DNA from: an uncultured Atopobium sp.
GTDB lineage: Bacteria > Actinomycetota > Coriobacteriia > Coriobacteriales > Atopobiaceae
Reading direction: 5' to 3'
Length of the DNA: 21,465 nt
Assembly (NCBI GenBank): GCA_946647055.1
Contig: CAMPCT010000014.1
Coordinates: forward strand, 1 to 21,465
Within the stretch, counting starts at the first letter, position 1. The number at the start of each line of letters is the position of its first letter. The notes beneath the pieces are model-generated. The model was not told the DNA's origin. It saw nothing but the letters and a program-made list of their open reading frames with translations, and ran no database searches. The translations under genes were made by a program, and so were the position numbers. Below are positions 7,883 through 15,542 of this stretch, one piece after another.

Positions 7883-8584
7883 CTACCACTCGAGGGTCTC
7901 GGCACTGGCAGGATGCTCGTTGGTCTCGACCGCGACCGCCTTGCCCCCGCGGATGCGGATGACGCGGTCCGCGATGGCCTCGAACGCGGCGTTGTGCGTC
8001 ACGATGGCGACCGTGCGTCCCGTCTGGTGGCAGGTGTCCTGCAGGAGCCTGAGGATGGCCTTGCCCGTCTCGTAGTCGAGCGCGCCTGTGGGCTCGTCGC
8101 AGAGCAAGAGCTTGGGGTTCTTCGCGATGGCACGGGCGATGGCGACGCGCTGCTGCTCGCCGCCCGAGAGCTGCGCGGGGAAGTTCTCCATGCGGTCGGC
8201 GAGGCCCACCTGGGCAAGCACCTCGGCGGGGTCGAGGGGGTCGCGGCAGATCTGGCTCGCCAGCTCGACGTTCTCGAGCGCGGTGAGGTTCTGGACCAGG
8301 TTGTAGAACTGGAAGACGAAGCCCACGTCATGGCGACGGTACATCGTGAGCTCATGCTCCGAGAAGGCGCTCACCTCGCGGCCGTCGAGCATGATCGTGC
8401 CGCTGGTCACGGTGTCCATGCCACCAAGCATGTTGAGGACGGTGGTCTTGCCGGCTCCCGATGGCCCAACGATGACGACGAACTCACCTTGCTCCATCGA
8501 GAAGTCCATGCCATAGACGGCCCGGACCTCGACGTCTCCCATGTGGTAGACCTTGCTCACGTCCCTGAACTCGACGAACGACAC
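7883..8584 (-). CDS. ABC transporter ATP-binding protein (MacB/LolD-type)
   Basis: A complete ABC ATPase of 233 residues. Walker A is GPSGAGKTT (40-48), the Q-loop is FQFYN (91-95), the signature is LSGGE (139-143), Walker B is LLLCDEP (159-165), and the D-loop ALD and an H-loop VTHN follow. The frame is open further upstream to 8704, but I place the start at the GTG at 8584 because GGAGG lies just before it and the protein then begins with the usual [10 protein letters not shown]. It is the first gene of the operon with the FtsX-type permease (54-nt gap) and the EEP hydrolase. The ATPase would hydrolyse ATP at the inner face of the membrane to drive the permease. Partner assignment is confident; substrate is unknown. 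Confidence 0.92.
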   Translation of the reverse strand: MSFVEFRDVSKVYHMGDVEVRAVYGMDFSMEQGEFVVIVGPSGAGKTTVLNMLGGMDTVTSGTIMLDGREVSAFSEHELTMYRRHDVGFVFQFYNLVQNLTALENVELASQICRDPLDPAEVLAQVGLADRMENFPAQLSGGEQQRVAIARAIAKNPKLLLCDEPTGALDYETGKAILRLLQDTCHQTGRTVAIVTHNAAFEAIADRVIRIRGGKAVAVETNEHPASAETLEW

Positions 8585-8621
8585 CCCGGCACCTCCGCCC
8601 CACTGACCTATCCTTTCTATT

Positions 8622-8651
8622 TTGCCCCAAACGGCCCCGCAGGAGTACCAT
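8622..8651 (+). promoter_or_regulatory. Possible promoter of the acylphosphatase gene
   Basis: TTGCCC (8622-8627) and TACCAT (8646-8651) are 18 bases apart in the 118-bp divergent gap between the ABC ATPase and acylphosphatase genes. Both hexamers match the consensus only partly. I found no better pair for either direction. Confidence 0.25.
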
Positions 8652-8702
8652 GGTTGGGACGATAGGGCCACCCCTTTGTCCCACGAGCAGGAGGGAGCTG
8701 CC

Positions 8703-8981
8703 ATGCGCCGCCTTCACATCCGCTTCGCCGGCCAATGCCAGGGCGTCGGCTTTCGTTGGACGAGCAAGCGCATCGCCGACGAGCTGGGCCTCACCGGCTG
8801 GGTCCGCAACGAGTGGGACGGCAGCGTCACGATGGAGCTCCAAGGTCCCGGCGAGCAGATATCCCAGTTCTTTGGCCAGCTGCAGGCCTTCTACAAGCGC
8901 ATGTGGGTGGCCTACCGCATCGACGAGTGCGACGACATTCCCGTGGTCGCGGATGAGGCGGGCTTCTCGGTCCGCCACTAG
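8703..8981 (+). CDS. acyP: Acylphosphatase
   Basis: A 92-residue protein of normal length for acylphosphatase (EC 3.6.1.7), which hydrolyses carboxyl-phosphate bonds in small acyl phosphates in the cytoplasm. The phosphate-binding loop GQCQGVGFRW carries the catalytic arginine (Arg18), and GWVRNEWDGSV carries the catalytic asparagine (Asn36). Both are intact; the loop has Gln-Cys where many members have Arg-Val. The start at 8703 is favoured over longer in-frame versions because a GGAGGGAG ribosome site lies just upstream and the product then begins at the family N-terminus. The gene stands alone, divergent from the ABC operon and convergent with the large minus-strand operon. Its physiological substrate is not shown by context. 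Confidence 0.92.
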   Translation: MRRLHIRFAGQCQGVGFRWTSKRIADELGLTGWVRNEWDGSVTMELQGPGEQISQFFGQLQAFYKRMWVAYRIDECDDIPVVADEAGFSVRH

Positions 8982-8993
8982 GTGATTGCCCTG

Positions 8994-9029
8994 AAAAACG
9001 AGAACGCACCGGACGGTCGGTGCGTTCTC
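8994..9029 (-). terminator. Rho-independent terminator of the large minus-strand operon
   Basis: A 12-bp stem (GAGAACGCACCG with CGGTGCGTTCTC) and 6-base loop occupy 9000-9029. On the minus strand the stem is followed by G and five T residues (A-run at 8994-8998 on the plus strand). It lies about 55 nt after the M20 peptidase stop. On the plus strand there is no T-run, so read-through from the acylphosphatase gene may be stopped only weakly. Confidence 0.8.
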
Positions 9030-9047
9030 ACGTTGCTGTCATATCAT

Positions 9048-9067
9048 CGCATCGGACAGTCGATGCG
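9048..9067. terminator. Second, related hairpin between convergent genes
   Basis: A 7-bp stem CGCATCG/CGATGCG with a GACAGT loop. It is a diverged tandem copy of the core of the preceding hairpin. On the plus strand it is followed by TTCTCGCGGCTTTT, a poor T-tract, so it could help to end acylphosphatase transcripts. Confidence 0.45.
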
Positions 9068-9083
9068 TTCTCGCGGCTTTTCG

Positions 9084-10448
9084 CTACTTGTTCCCGCCCA
9101 GCTCGTGCATGATGGCGGAGCAGACCTTGATCCCGTCGATGTAGTCGTCAATGTCCACCCACTCGTTCGGCGCGTGGATGTTGGCCTCCTCGCTCATGCA
9201 GCCCACCATGGCGGCGGGGATGTTCTTGTCGAGGCAGAACACGTGCATGGGGCTCGTGCCCGGGTTCATGTAGTTGAGGGTCACCTTCTGGCCACTCACG
9301 CGCTCGGCGGCGCGGATGCATGCCTGGACGAAGTCGCTCTCGGGATCGCTGCGGAAGGCGAAGCACCCCGAGTCGTACTTGAGCTCGATGTCGGCGTAAC
9401 CGTGCTCGTCGAGGTGCTTGCGCAGCAGGTCGAAGATTCGGTCGGGATCCTGCCCGGCGACGAGGCGGATGTCGCACTTGACCTGCGCATAGGCGGGAAG
9501 GACGGTCTTCGAGCCCTCCGCGATGTAGCCGGAGTAGAAGCCGCAGATGTTGAACGTGGGCTCGTAGTGGAGCTTGGCGAGCAGCTCGTCACCCTCGGCA
9601 TCGTCGATGAAGTGGTCGATGCCCAGGTAACGCTTGAGCGCCTCGGCATCGAAGCCGTCCTGCGCGAACGCCGCCCGATCGATGTCCGAGACGAGCTGGA
9701 CCCCATCGTAGAAGCCGTCGATGAGGACGCGGCCATCCGGTCCCTTGATCGAGTTGAGGGCCCAGATGAGGCGCCACGCGGGGTTCTCGACGACGGCGGC
9801 GTTGCAGGAGTGCGAGTCCATCTTGGCGCCACGGCAGGTCATCTCGACATAGAGCAGGCCCTTCACGCCAATGCAGATGTCGAGCGGTCCCTTGTCGTTG
9901 GCGCGGTTGCCGCCCTCCCAGTTGTAGCCGTCACAGTCGAGCTTGTCGGCGTGGTGGGTCGCGAACCACTCGAGGTTGGGCGACCCGATCTCCTCCTCGC
10001 CCTCGACGATGAACTTGACGCCGCAGGGGAGCTTGCCAAAGACATGCTGGTAGGCGTCGATGCAGCACAGGTGGGTGACCAGGCCCTGCTTGTCGTCGCA
10101 GACGCCGCGACCCCAGATGCGGTTGTCGTGGATGGCCGCCGAGAAGGGCTCGTCGAGCCACTCGTTGAGGGGGTCGACCGGCTGCACGTCATAATGGTGG
10201 TAGCAGCCAAAGACCTTGTCGGACTCGCCGGGAATGGTGGCCACGACGACCGGGTTGCCCGGGGTCTCGCACACCTCGACGTCGAGCCCGCGGGCACGGA
10301 ACTCGTCGATCACGATGCGCACCATCTCGTCGATGCCCTCGCCCGTGCCGGCGAGGCTGGGCTGGCGCACGTATTTCCTCAGCAGCTCGACGTACTCGTC
10401 ACGATGCTCGTCGATGTAGGCGAAGAGCCTGCCCTCGTCAAATTCCAT
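9084..10448 (-). CDS. M20-family metallopeptidase (dipeptidase-like)
   Basis: A 454-residue zinc peptidase of the M20 (ArgE/DapE/CPG2/carnosinase) family. Metal and catalytic motifs are intact: HYDVQP (His85, Asp87), GRGVCDDKQG with bridging Asp118, EGEEEIGS with Glu152 as likely general base and Glu153 as metal ligand, a GYNWEGG segment near 174-180, and the late NIHAPNEW with the last His ligand. The length and the dimerisation domain between the two catalytic halves fit dipeptidases. There is no signal peptide, so it acts in the cytoplasm. The start is set by AAGGAGG before the ATG. It is the last gene of the operon, 97 nt after the GntR gene. In context it probably cleaves imported, deglycated peptides, or the glycated peptide itself (inference). 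A carnosinase-like or amidohydrolase activity cannot be excluded. Confidence 0.9.
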   Translation of the reverse strand: MEFDEGRLFAYIDEHRDEYVELLRKYVRQPSLAGTGEGIDEMVRIVIDEFRARGLDVEVCETPGNPVVVATIPGESDKVFGCYHHYDVQPVDPLNEWLDEPFSAAIHDNRIWGRGVCDDKQGLVTHLCCIDAYQHVFGKLPCGVKFIVEGEEEIGSPNLEWFATHHADKLDCDGYNWEGGNRANDKGPLDICIGVKGLLYVEMTCRGAKMDSHSCNAAVVENPAWRLIWALNSIKGPDGRVLIDGFYDGVQLVSDIDRAAFAQDGFDAEALKRYLGIDHFIDDAEGDELLAKLHYEPTFNICGFYSGYIAEGSKTVLPAYAQVKCDIRLVAGQDPDRIFDLLRKHLDEHGYADIELKYDSGCFAFRSDPESDFVQACIRAAERVSGQKVTLNYMNPGTSPMHVFCLDKNIPAAMVGCMSEEANIHAPNEWVDIDDYIDGIKVCSAIMHELGGNK

Positions 10449-10491
10449 GATGCCTCCTTGAGAGACGTTGTCCTGAGTGTCTGATTGGGCC

Positions 10492-10516
10492 CCCGCCGGC
10501 GACAGACGCCGACGGG
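10492..10516 (-). other. Intra-operon hairpin between regulator and peptidase genes
   Basis: Arms CCCGCCGGCG and CGCCGACGGG with a 5-base loop give a 10-bp stem with one G-T pair. No T-run follows on the minus strand, so it is more likely a processing or mRNA-stability element than a full terminator. Confidence 0.45.
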
Positions 10517-10544
10517 AACCTCCTGTGGGAGCTGGTGCGCGCGG

Positions 10545-11387
10545 CTATGAGAGCGTGAACTCCCTGCCGTCGTTGCGGACCTTGCCGTCACGGTCGACCT
10601 GGAAGTGATAGCTCACGCGGTCGCCCCTGAGGATGGTCTTCGAGTAGTGCATGGGTCGTCCGTCGGAGATCCACATGACCTTGCGAAGGATGAACAGGGG
10701 TGCGGCGGGCGGGCACTTGAGCACGCGCGACTCGTCGCCGCGGGCGCTCGAGACGGAGAGCGTGAGGTCCTCGAGGCCAAACGAGAGGCCGTAGCGGTGT
10801 TCGGCGAGGTCGTAGAACGAGGCGGAGTCGTTCATGAGGTCGAGCAGGCCAGGGAACATCTCGGCCGAGACGAAGAGCTCGTCTATGGCCATGGGGAACT
10901 CCTCCTCGTGGATGAGGCGTCTTATGAGGTATGCCTCGGCCCCGACCTCGATCCCGAGCTTCTCGGCGAGCGTCTCGTTCGCGGAGAGGGTCACCTTTTC
11001 GAGGACCTCCTTGTGCGTCGGGTTGCTCTCGCCCTCGAACGCGGACCAACCGCGCTCGGTGGCGCGCTTCATGCCCAGGACGTGCTTTGGCACCGCGACG
11101 AAGGTGCCGCGGCCCCTCAGCTTCTTGAGCATGCCCTCCTCGACGAGGTCCTGGACGGCACGCCTGACCGTGATGCGGCTCACGCCGTACTCTTCGCACA
11201 TCTCGAGCTCGGTGGGGATGCGCTCCCCCACCGCGTACTCACCGGTGACGATCTTCTGCTTGAGGCTTGCCTCAAGCTGCAGGTACAGGAGGCTGGACTC
11301 CTCTGGGTCTAGCAACAGCTCACCCCGTCTCGCCTGGGCGGTGTCCCAGGTAATGTCCTGAGCCGTCCGCACGGTCACTTCACCCAC
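10545..11387 (-). CDS. GntR/HutC-family transcriptional regulator
   Basis: A winged-helix DNA-binding domain at about 35-98 (IPTELEMCEEYGVSRITVRR, then LRGRGTFVA) is followed by a UTRA ligand-binding domain at about 120-275. This is the HutC subfamily, whose members usually sense sugar phosphates or amino-acid-like effectors and repress their own operon. The gene overlaps the end of the OppF gene by 13 bp. The GTG at 11387 lies within the last OppF codons, so translation is probably coupled. No strong ribosome site precedes it, and a TTG near 11312 preceded by GGGGTGAG would give a shorter protein with a more typical N-terminus. It probably binds the palindromes at 19176-19207 and responds to a phosphorylated glycated compound, as FrlR and FraR are thought to (inference). 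Confidence 0.9.
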   Translation of the reverse strand: MGEVTVRTAQDITWDTAQARRGELLLDPEESSLLYLQLEASLKQKIVTGEYAVGERIPTELEMCEEYGVSRITVRRAVQDLVEEGMLKKLRGRGTFVAVPKHVLGMKRATERGWSAFEGESNPTHKEVLEKVTLSANETLAEKLGIEVGAEAYLIRRLIHEEEFPMAIDELFVSAEMFPGLLDLMNDSASFYDLAEHRYGLSFGLEDLTLSVSSARGDESRVLKCPPAAPLFILRKVMWISDGRPMHYSKTILRGDRVSYHFQVDRDGKVRNDGREFTLS

Positions 11388-12325
11388 GCTTCGATCTGCT
11401 CGTCGGTGGCCAAGACCTGGTGTGTGGCAGATACTGCGTGATACGTGCCCTCATCATATCGTATCCCAGCCTCGCCGGCATCGTAGACCAAGGGCCTGCG
11501 GCCGCGCTCGACCTGCGGGTTGAAGCGCGGGATGGCACTGATGAGCGCCTTGGTGTATGGGTGCACGGGGTCCGCGAAGATCTCGTCGGTGAAGCCCGCC
11601 TCCACGATGTGCCCAAGGTGCATGACGGCGATGCGACGGGAGATGTAGCGCACCATCGAGAGGTCGTGGGCGATGAAGAGGTACGCCGCGCCCGTCTCGT
11701 CCTGGATGTCCTTCATCAGGTTGACCACCTGCGCCTGGATCGAGACGTCGAGGGCTGAGATGGCCTCGTCGGCGATGAGTAGCTTGGGGTTCATGATGAG
11801 CGCCCGCGCAAGGCCCACGCGCTGGCGCTGGCCTCCCGAGAACTGGCTCGGGTAGCGGTTCGCCTGTGAGCGGGAGAGGCCCACGCGGTCCATGATCTCG
11901 TAGACGCGCTGCTCGCGCTCCCTCCTGTCGAGGTTGGGCTCATGGGCGTCGAGGCCCGTGGCAATGGTGTCGATGACCTTGCGGTAGGGGTTGAGCGAGG
12001 CCATGGGGTCCTGGAACACCATGGACATGTTGGTGCGCAGGCGGTCCTCGACCTCGCGGCTCATCTTGCCGGAGATGTCGTCTCCGTCGAAGACGATCTT
12101 TCCCGCCGTGATGTCGTCCAGGCGGATGACCGCGCGGCCCGTGGTGGACTTGCCGCTCCCGGACTCGCCCACCAGGCCAAAGGTCTCGCCGGGCATGATG
12201 TCGAACGAGATGTCGTCGACGGCCTTGACCACGTTGCCGCCGGGAATCTTGAAGTACTGCTTGAGGCCCGTGACCTCAAGGAGCGGACGGGCCGCCTGGG
12301 GCGTGGTGGCAGCTTCCTGTGCCAT
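11375..12325 (-). CDS. oppF: Oligopeptide ABC transporter ATP-binding protein OppF (AmiF-like)
   Basis: A 316-residue ABC ATPase. Walker [10 protein letters not shown] is at 53-61, the Q-loop FQDP is at 104-107, the signature SGGQRQRV is at 163-170, Walker B LLIADE is at 182-187, the D-loop is SALD, and the H-loop is IAHD. The last 60 residues (LVYDAGEAG and the following YHAVSATH) follow the cysteine-free AmiF pattern of Gram-positive Opp systems rather than the Cys-rich DppF tail. The start ATG follows the OppD stop by 1 nt and has GAGGAGG upstream. It forms the ATPase heterodimer with OppD and powers peptide import through OppB/OppC. It sits directly before the overlapping GntR gene. Confidence 0.93.
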   Translation of the reverse strand: MAQEAATTPQAARPLLEVTGLKQYFKIPGGNVVKAVDDISFDIMPGETFGLVGESGSGKSTTGRAVIRLDDITAGKIVFDGDDISGKMSREVEDRLRTNMSMVFQDPMASLNPYRKVIDTIATGLDAHEPNLDRREREQRVYEIMDRVGLSRSQANRYPSQFSGGQRQRVGLARALIMNPKLLIADEAISALDVSIQAQVVNLMKDIQDETGAAYLFIAHDLSMVRYISRRIAVMHLGHIVEAGFTDEIFADPVHPYTKALISAIPRFNPQVERGRRPLVYDAGEAGIRYDEGTYHAVSATHQVLATDEQIEAWVK

Positions 12326-12326
12326 G

Positions 12327-13409
12327 CTAGGCCACCTCCTCTTCCCTCATCTGGGCGATGCGCTCCCGCAGCTGCTCGGGCATCTCGATCTTGGGCGCAC
12401 GCGGGTCAAGCAGCCACGTGGAGGCCCAGTGGTGCTCGCTCACCTGGAAGCGCGGGGGTTCCTCGACATAGTCGATCTCGAGGGCGTAGGCGTTGCGCGG
12501 TGCGAAGGCGTCGCCCACGATCTCGTTGAGCATGTTGGGCGGGTTGCCCGGAATGGTGTAGAGGCGTTCCTCGCGGTCGACCGACACGGACGGCATCGAC
12601 GAGAGCAGGCCCCAGGTGTAGGGATGCCTCGGGTCGAAGAAGACGTCCTGCGTGGTGCCGGACTCCACGATCTTGCCGGCATACATGACGTTCACGAAGT
12701 CGGCGACCTTCGCGACGACGCCCAGGTTGTGCGTGATGAAGATGACCGCGATGCCCAGGCGACGCTGGAGCTCGAGGACGAGCTCGAGGATGCGCGCCTG
12801 GATGGTGACGTCGAGCGCCGTGGTGGGCTCGTCGCAGATGAGCAGGTCGGGGTTGCACGAGAGCGCGATCGCGATGACCACGCGCTGGCGCATGCCGCCA
12901 GACAGCTGGTGCGGGTAGCTCTTGAGGCGTGCCTCGACGTCGGTGATGCCCACGAGGTCGAGCAGCTCGACGCAGCGCTCGTGAAGGGCGGCGCCGCGCA
13001 GGTCGGTGTGCTCGACGATGCTCTCGGCAAGCTGGCGCTCGATGGTCATGGTGGGGTCGAGCGAGGTCAGCGGGTCCTGGAACACCATCGCGATGTGGCG
13101 GCCCTTGAGCTTGGTGAGCTCGCGCTCGGAGAGTTTCATCAGGTCGACGGTGCGCTCGGTACCGGAGTCGTCGGTGTAGGTGAACTCGATGCTTCCCGAC
13201 TCGACGACGGCATTGTGGGACCGGATGCCCATGATCTGCTTGATGGTGACCGACTTGCCGCTGCCGGACTCGCCCACCACCGCGACGGTCTCGCCACGGT
13301 AGACGTCGAGGTCCACGCCGCGGACGGCTCGCACGAGGCCGTTGGCGGTCTTGAAGGAGACGCGCATGTCGCGCATCTTGAGGATCTGCTCGCGATTGTT
13401 CTCTGCCAT
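12327..13409 (-). CDS. oppD: Oligopeptide ABC transporter ATP-binding protein OppD (AmiE-like)
   Basis: An ABC ATPase of about 360 residues. Numbered from the upstream GTG, Walker [10 protein letters not shown] is at 49-57; [11 protein letters not shown], signature LSGGMRQRV, Walker [13 protein letters not shown] and H-loop ITHN follow. The C-terminal oligopeptide-transporter tail carries [22 protein letters not shown] and [13 protein letters not shown]. Here the cysteines found in many OppD/DppD proteins (a proposed iron-sulfur site) are absent, as in the AmiE subfamily. I prefer the ATG at 13409, which has AGGTGG at ideal spacing. A GTG at 13418, immediately after the OppC stop, is also possible with GAGAGGG upstream. 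It pairs with OppF to energise the permease. Confidence 0.93.
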   Translation of the reverse strand: MAENNREQILKMRDMRVSFKTANGLVRAVRGVDLDVYRGETVAVVGESGSGKSVTIKQIMGIRSHNAVVESGSIEFTYTDDSGTERTVDLMKLSERELTKLKGRHIAMVFQDPLTSLDPTMTIERQLAESIVEHTDLRGAALHERCVELLDLVGITDVEARLKSYPHQLSGGMRQRVVIAIALSCNPDLLICDEPTTALDVTIQARILELVLELQRRLGIAVIFITHNLGVVAKVADFVNVMYAGKIVESGTTQDVFFDPRHPYTWGLLSSMPSVSVDREERLYTIPGNPPNMLNEIVGDAFAPRNAYALEIDYVEEPPRFQVSEHHWASTWLLDPRAPKIEMPEQLRERIAQMREEEVA

Positions 13410-13418
13410 GTCAACCAC

Positions 13419-14426
13419 CTACGCCCTCTCGGGGTCGAGCGCGTCGCGCAGTCCGTCGCCAAAGAGGTTGAAGCCCAGCATGAGGATGGCGAGCACGATG
13501 ACGGGGGCCAGCACCAGGTGCGGGTAGATGGTCGCCGCCTTGTAGCCATCGTTGATGAGCGTGCCGAGCGACGCCGTGGGGGCCGGGACGCCCAGTCCCA
13601 CGAAGGCGAGGAACGCCTCGAGGAAGATGGCGTTGGGGATCGAGAACATCATCGTGACGACGATCTGCGAGGTCGTGTTGGGGAGTATCTCCTTGAAGAT
13701 GATGTTGCGGGAGCTCACGCCAAGGGTGCGCGCTGCAAGCGTGAACTCCTGGTTCTTGAGCTTGAGCACCTGGGCACGGACCACGCGGCTCATCTCGATC
13801 CAGCCCGTGATGAAGAGCGCAATCACGATGTTGGTGAGGCCGGGCGAGAGGACCACGATCATGAGCGTCACGATGACGAGCTGGGGGATGGAGCTCAGGA
13901 CCTCGGTCACACGCTGCATGAGGATGTCCACCCTGCCCCCGTAATAGCCAGAGGACAGGCCGTAGATGACACCGATGATCACGTCGACGATGACGGCCAC
14001 GAAGGCGACGGCAAGCGAGATCTGCGTGCCCTCCCAGACGCGCACCCACAGGTCGCGCCCGAGGTTGTCGGTGCCAAAGTAGTGGTACTCGTTGGCAATG
14101 CCGCCCTGCTCGTAGAGGTCGACGCCATTGCGCGTCCCGTCGCAGATGCCCAGCTGCTCGATGCCCGGGATGCGCGGGGGGTAGTTGGTGTGGGCGGAGT
14201 CGACCGTAAAGGCGTCGTAGGGGACCATCTTGGGACCCACGAACGACATGATCACGATCAGGATGATGAGGAAGAGGCTGATCGCCGCGCTCTTGTTCTG
14301 GAAGAAGCGGGTGATGGTCTCGCGAACGTAGGAGTAGTTGGCGTATTCCCGCTCTGCCGACGCCTGGTGCGAGTCGCCCGCAGGCTGGAACAGGCTCTCC
14401 TCGTGAAGTGCTGCGGTGGCATCCAT
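13419..14426 (-). CDS. oppC: Oligopeptide ABC transporter permease OppC
   Basis: A 335-residue inner-membrane permease. After a soluble N-terminal tail comes membrane segment 1 (about 48-64), then an extracellular region of about 70 residues ending in FGTDNLGRDLW, the hallmark of OppC/DppC proteins. Five further membrane segments follow. The cytoplasmic EAA loop AARTLGVSSRNIIFKEILPN (231-250) contacts the ATPases. Its start follows the OppB stop by 2 nt with GGAGGGAGGG upstream. The extracellular insert with two cysteines or aromatic stretches (GICDGTRNGVDLYEQGG) is longer than in short OppC proteins. It forms the translocation channel with OppB. Confidence 0.92.
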   Translation of the reverse strand: MDATAALHEESLFQPAGDSHQASAEREYANYSYVRETITRFFQNKSAAISLFLIILIVIMSFVGPKMVPYDAFTVDSAHTNYPPRIPGIEQLGICDGTRNGVDLYEQGGIANEYHYFGTDNLGRDLWVRVWEGTQISLAVAFVAVIVDVIIGVIYGLSSGYYGGRVDILMQRVTEVLSSIPQLVIVTLMIVVLSPGLTNIVIALFITGWIEMSRVVRAQVLKLKNQEFTLAARTLGVSSRNIIFKEILPNTTSQIVVTMMFSIPNAIFLEAFLAFVGLGVPAPTASLGTLINDGYKAATIYPHLVLAPVIVLAILMLGFNLFGDGLRDALDPERA

Positions 14427-14428
14427 GG

Positions 14429-15421
14429 CTAGTCCCTCCCTCCGGTGATGCGGATGCGGGGGTCGATGATCACGTAGAGGATGTCGACCATGAGCATCGC
14501 GAGGATGAAGATGACGCTGTACACGAAGCTGATTGCGAGGACCACGTTGTAGTCGTTCGACTGGATGGCGGTGATGTAGAGGCTGCCCAGGCCGGGGATG
14601 GAGAAGATCTTCTCCATGACCAGCGACCCCGACATGAGGCTCACGAGCATGGGGACCATGACCGTGACGACGCTGATAAGCGTGTTGCGGATGGCATGGC
14701 GGGTGATGAGCTTGAACCTCGAGATGCCCTTCGAGCGTGCGAGGAGCATGAAGTCGGACTCGAGGATGCTCACCATCTCGGAACGCGTGTAGCGCTGCAC
14801 GCTCGCCAGCATGAACATCGAGAGGGCTATGACCGGCATGAACGACGAGAGCAGGGGCCGGTTGGTGTCATAGAGCAGCGGGAAGAGCTGCAGCTTGAAG
14901 CCCAGGAAGTACGAGAGCGCCAACGCGAAGACGAACGACGGGAGACTCACGCCCAGCGTCGAGATGAGCGTCGCGCCGGCATCGAGGAAAGTACGCTGCT
15001 TGAGCGCCGCGACGATGCCCAGGACGAGGCCGACCAAGGCGCCGAGGATTCCCGCTTCCAGGCCTATGCCCAGCGTCACGCCCAGGCGCGCGCCAACCAT
15101 GCGGTTGATGGGCATGTTCTGCTGAATGTTGTAGGAGACGCCGAAGTCCCCGTGCAGCATGTTCCACATGTAGATGAGGAAGCGCTGGATGACGGGCTTG
15201 TCAAGCCCGTAGTGGGCGCGCAGCGCAGCCAGCTGGTCAGGCGAGAGCTTCTCCTCGTTGTTGAAGGGCGAACCGGGCATGAGGGACAGCAGCATGAACA
15301 GGATGAACATGATCACGAACAGCGTGATCGCCGCAATCAGGACGCGCCGCAGGATGTAGCGCGTCATGCCGTTCAGCTTTGGCCCCCTCCTCTCGCTCTT
15401 CCCGGACGTGGTCTTGTCCAT
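14429..15421 (-). CDS. oppB: Oligopeptide ABC transporter permease OppB
   Basis: A 330-residue permease of the BPD_transp_1 family. It has TRYILRRVLIA and the first membrane segment (20-45), the DQLAALRAHYGLDKPVIQRF segment usual in OppB/DppB, GDFGVSY at 91-97, five more membrane helices, and the EAA loop LARSKGISRFKLITRHAIRN (227-246). The start at 15421 is supported by GGAGG six bases upstream. The Met at residue 19 (15367) matches the usual family N-terminus but has its purine-rich site too far away. The gene follows the binding-protein gene by 121 nt with a strong hairpin between them. With OppC it forms the membrane channel for peptides or glycated peptides. Confidence 0.92.
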   Translation of the reverse strand: MDKTTSGKSERRGPKLNGMTRYILRRVLIAAITLFVIMFILFMLLSLMPGSPFNNEEKLSPDQLAALRAHYGLDKPVIQRFLIYMWNMLHGDFGVSYNIQQNMPINRMVGARLGVTLGIGLEAGILGALVGLVLGIVAALKQRTFLDAGATLISTLGVSLPSFVFALALSYFLGFKLQLFPLLYDTNRPLLSSFMPVIALSMFMLASVQRYTRSEMVSILESDFMLLARSKGISRFKLITRHAIRNTLISVVTVMVPMLVSLMSGSLVMEKIFSIPGLGSLYITAIQSNDYNVVLAISFVYSVIFILAMLMVDILYVIIDPRIRITGGRD

Positions 15422-15474
15422 GGTCGGCCTCCGGTCGTCTCAAGGGTGTGCGGACGTCCTAGCGAACGAGACGC

Positions 15475-15521
15475 AAGGCGGGCTGCCGAGTGAAGGGAGG
15501 TCTCGGCAGCCCATGCGCCTT
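15475..15521 (-). other. Intercistronic stem-loop between oppA and oppB
   Basis: GGCTGCCGAG pairs with CTCGGCAGCC around an 11-base loop. Beyond a CATG bulge, AAGGCG pairs with CGCCTT. No T-run follows in the minus-strand RNA. Such structures after binding-protein genes often protect the upstream message and allow more binding protein than permease (known from malE-malF); that role here is inferred. Confidence 0.55.
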
Positions 15522-15542
15522 TGTCAGGCAGGCGTTGGTTCG

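Noticed and set aside
8668..8682. CCCCTTTGTCCCA in the acylphosphatase leader as a half copy of the 31-bp palindrome
   Set aside because: Only about nine bases match one arm and no partner arm is present. This is too short to separate from chance.
8585..8704. Longer N-terminus for the ABC ATPase starting at 8704
   Set aside because: The extra 40 residues are not family-like and would overlap the acylphosphatase start. A GTG with GGAGG at 8584 gives the usual N-terminus.
12327..12560. Loss of the C-terminal cysteine cluster in OppD as a damaged gene
   Set aside because: The cysteine-free GDAFAPRN tail is normal for AmiE-type proteins, and the rest of the ATPase is intact.
11991..14432. Open frame of 813 codons on the plus strand across the opp genes
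   Set aside because: It runs antisense to three intact transporter genes. The same codon-bias effect explains it and the other long plus-strand frames at 2654-4249 and 15366-17366.
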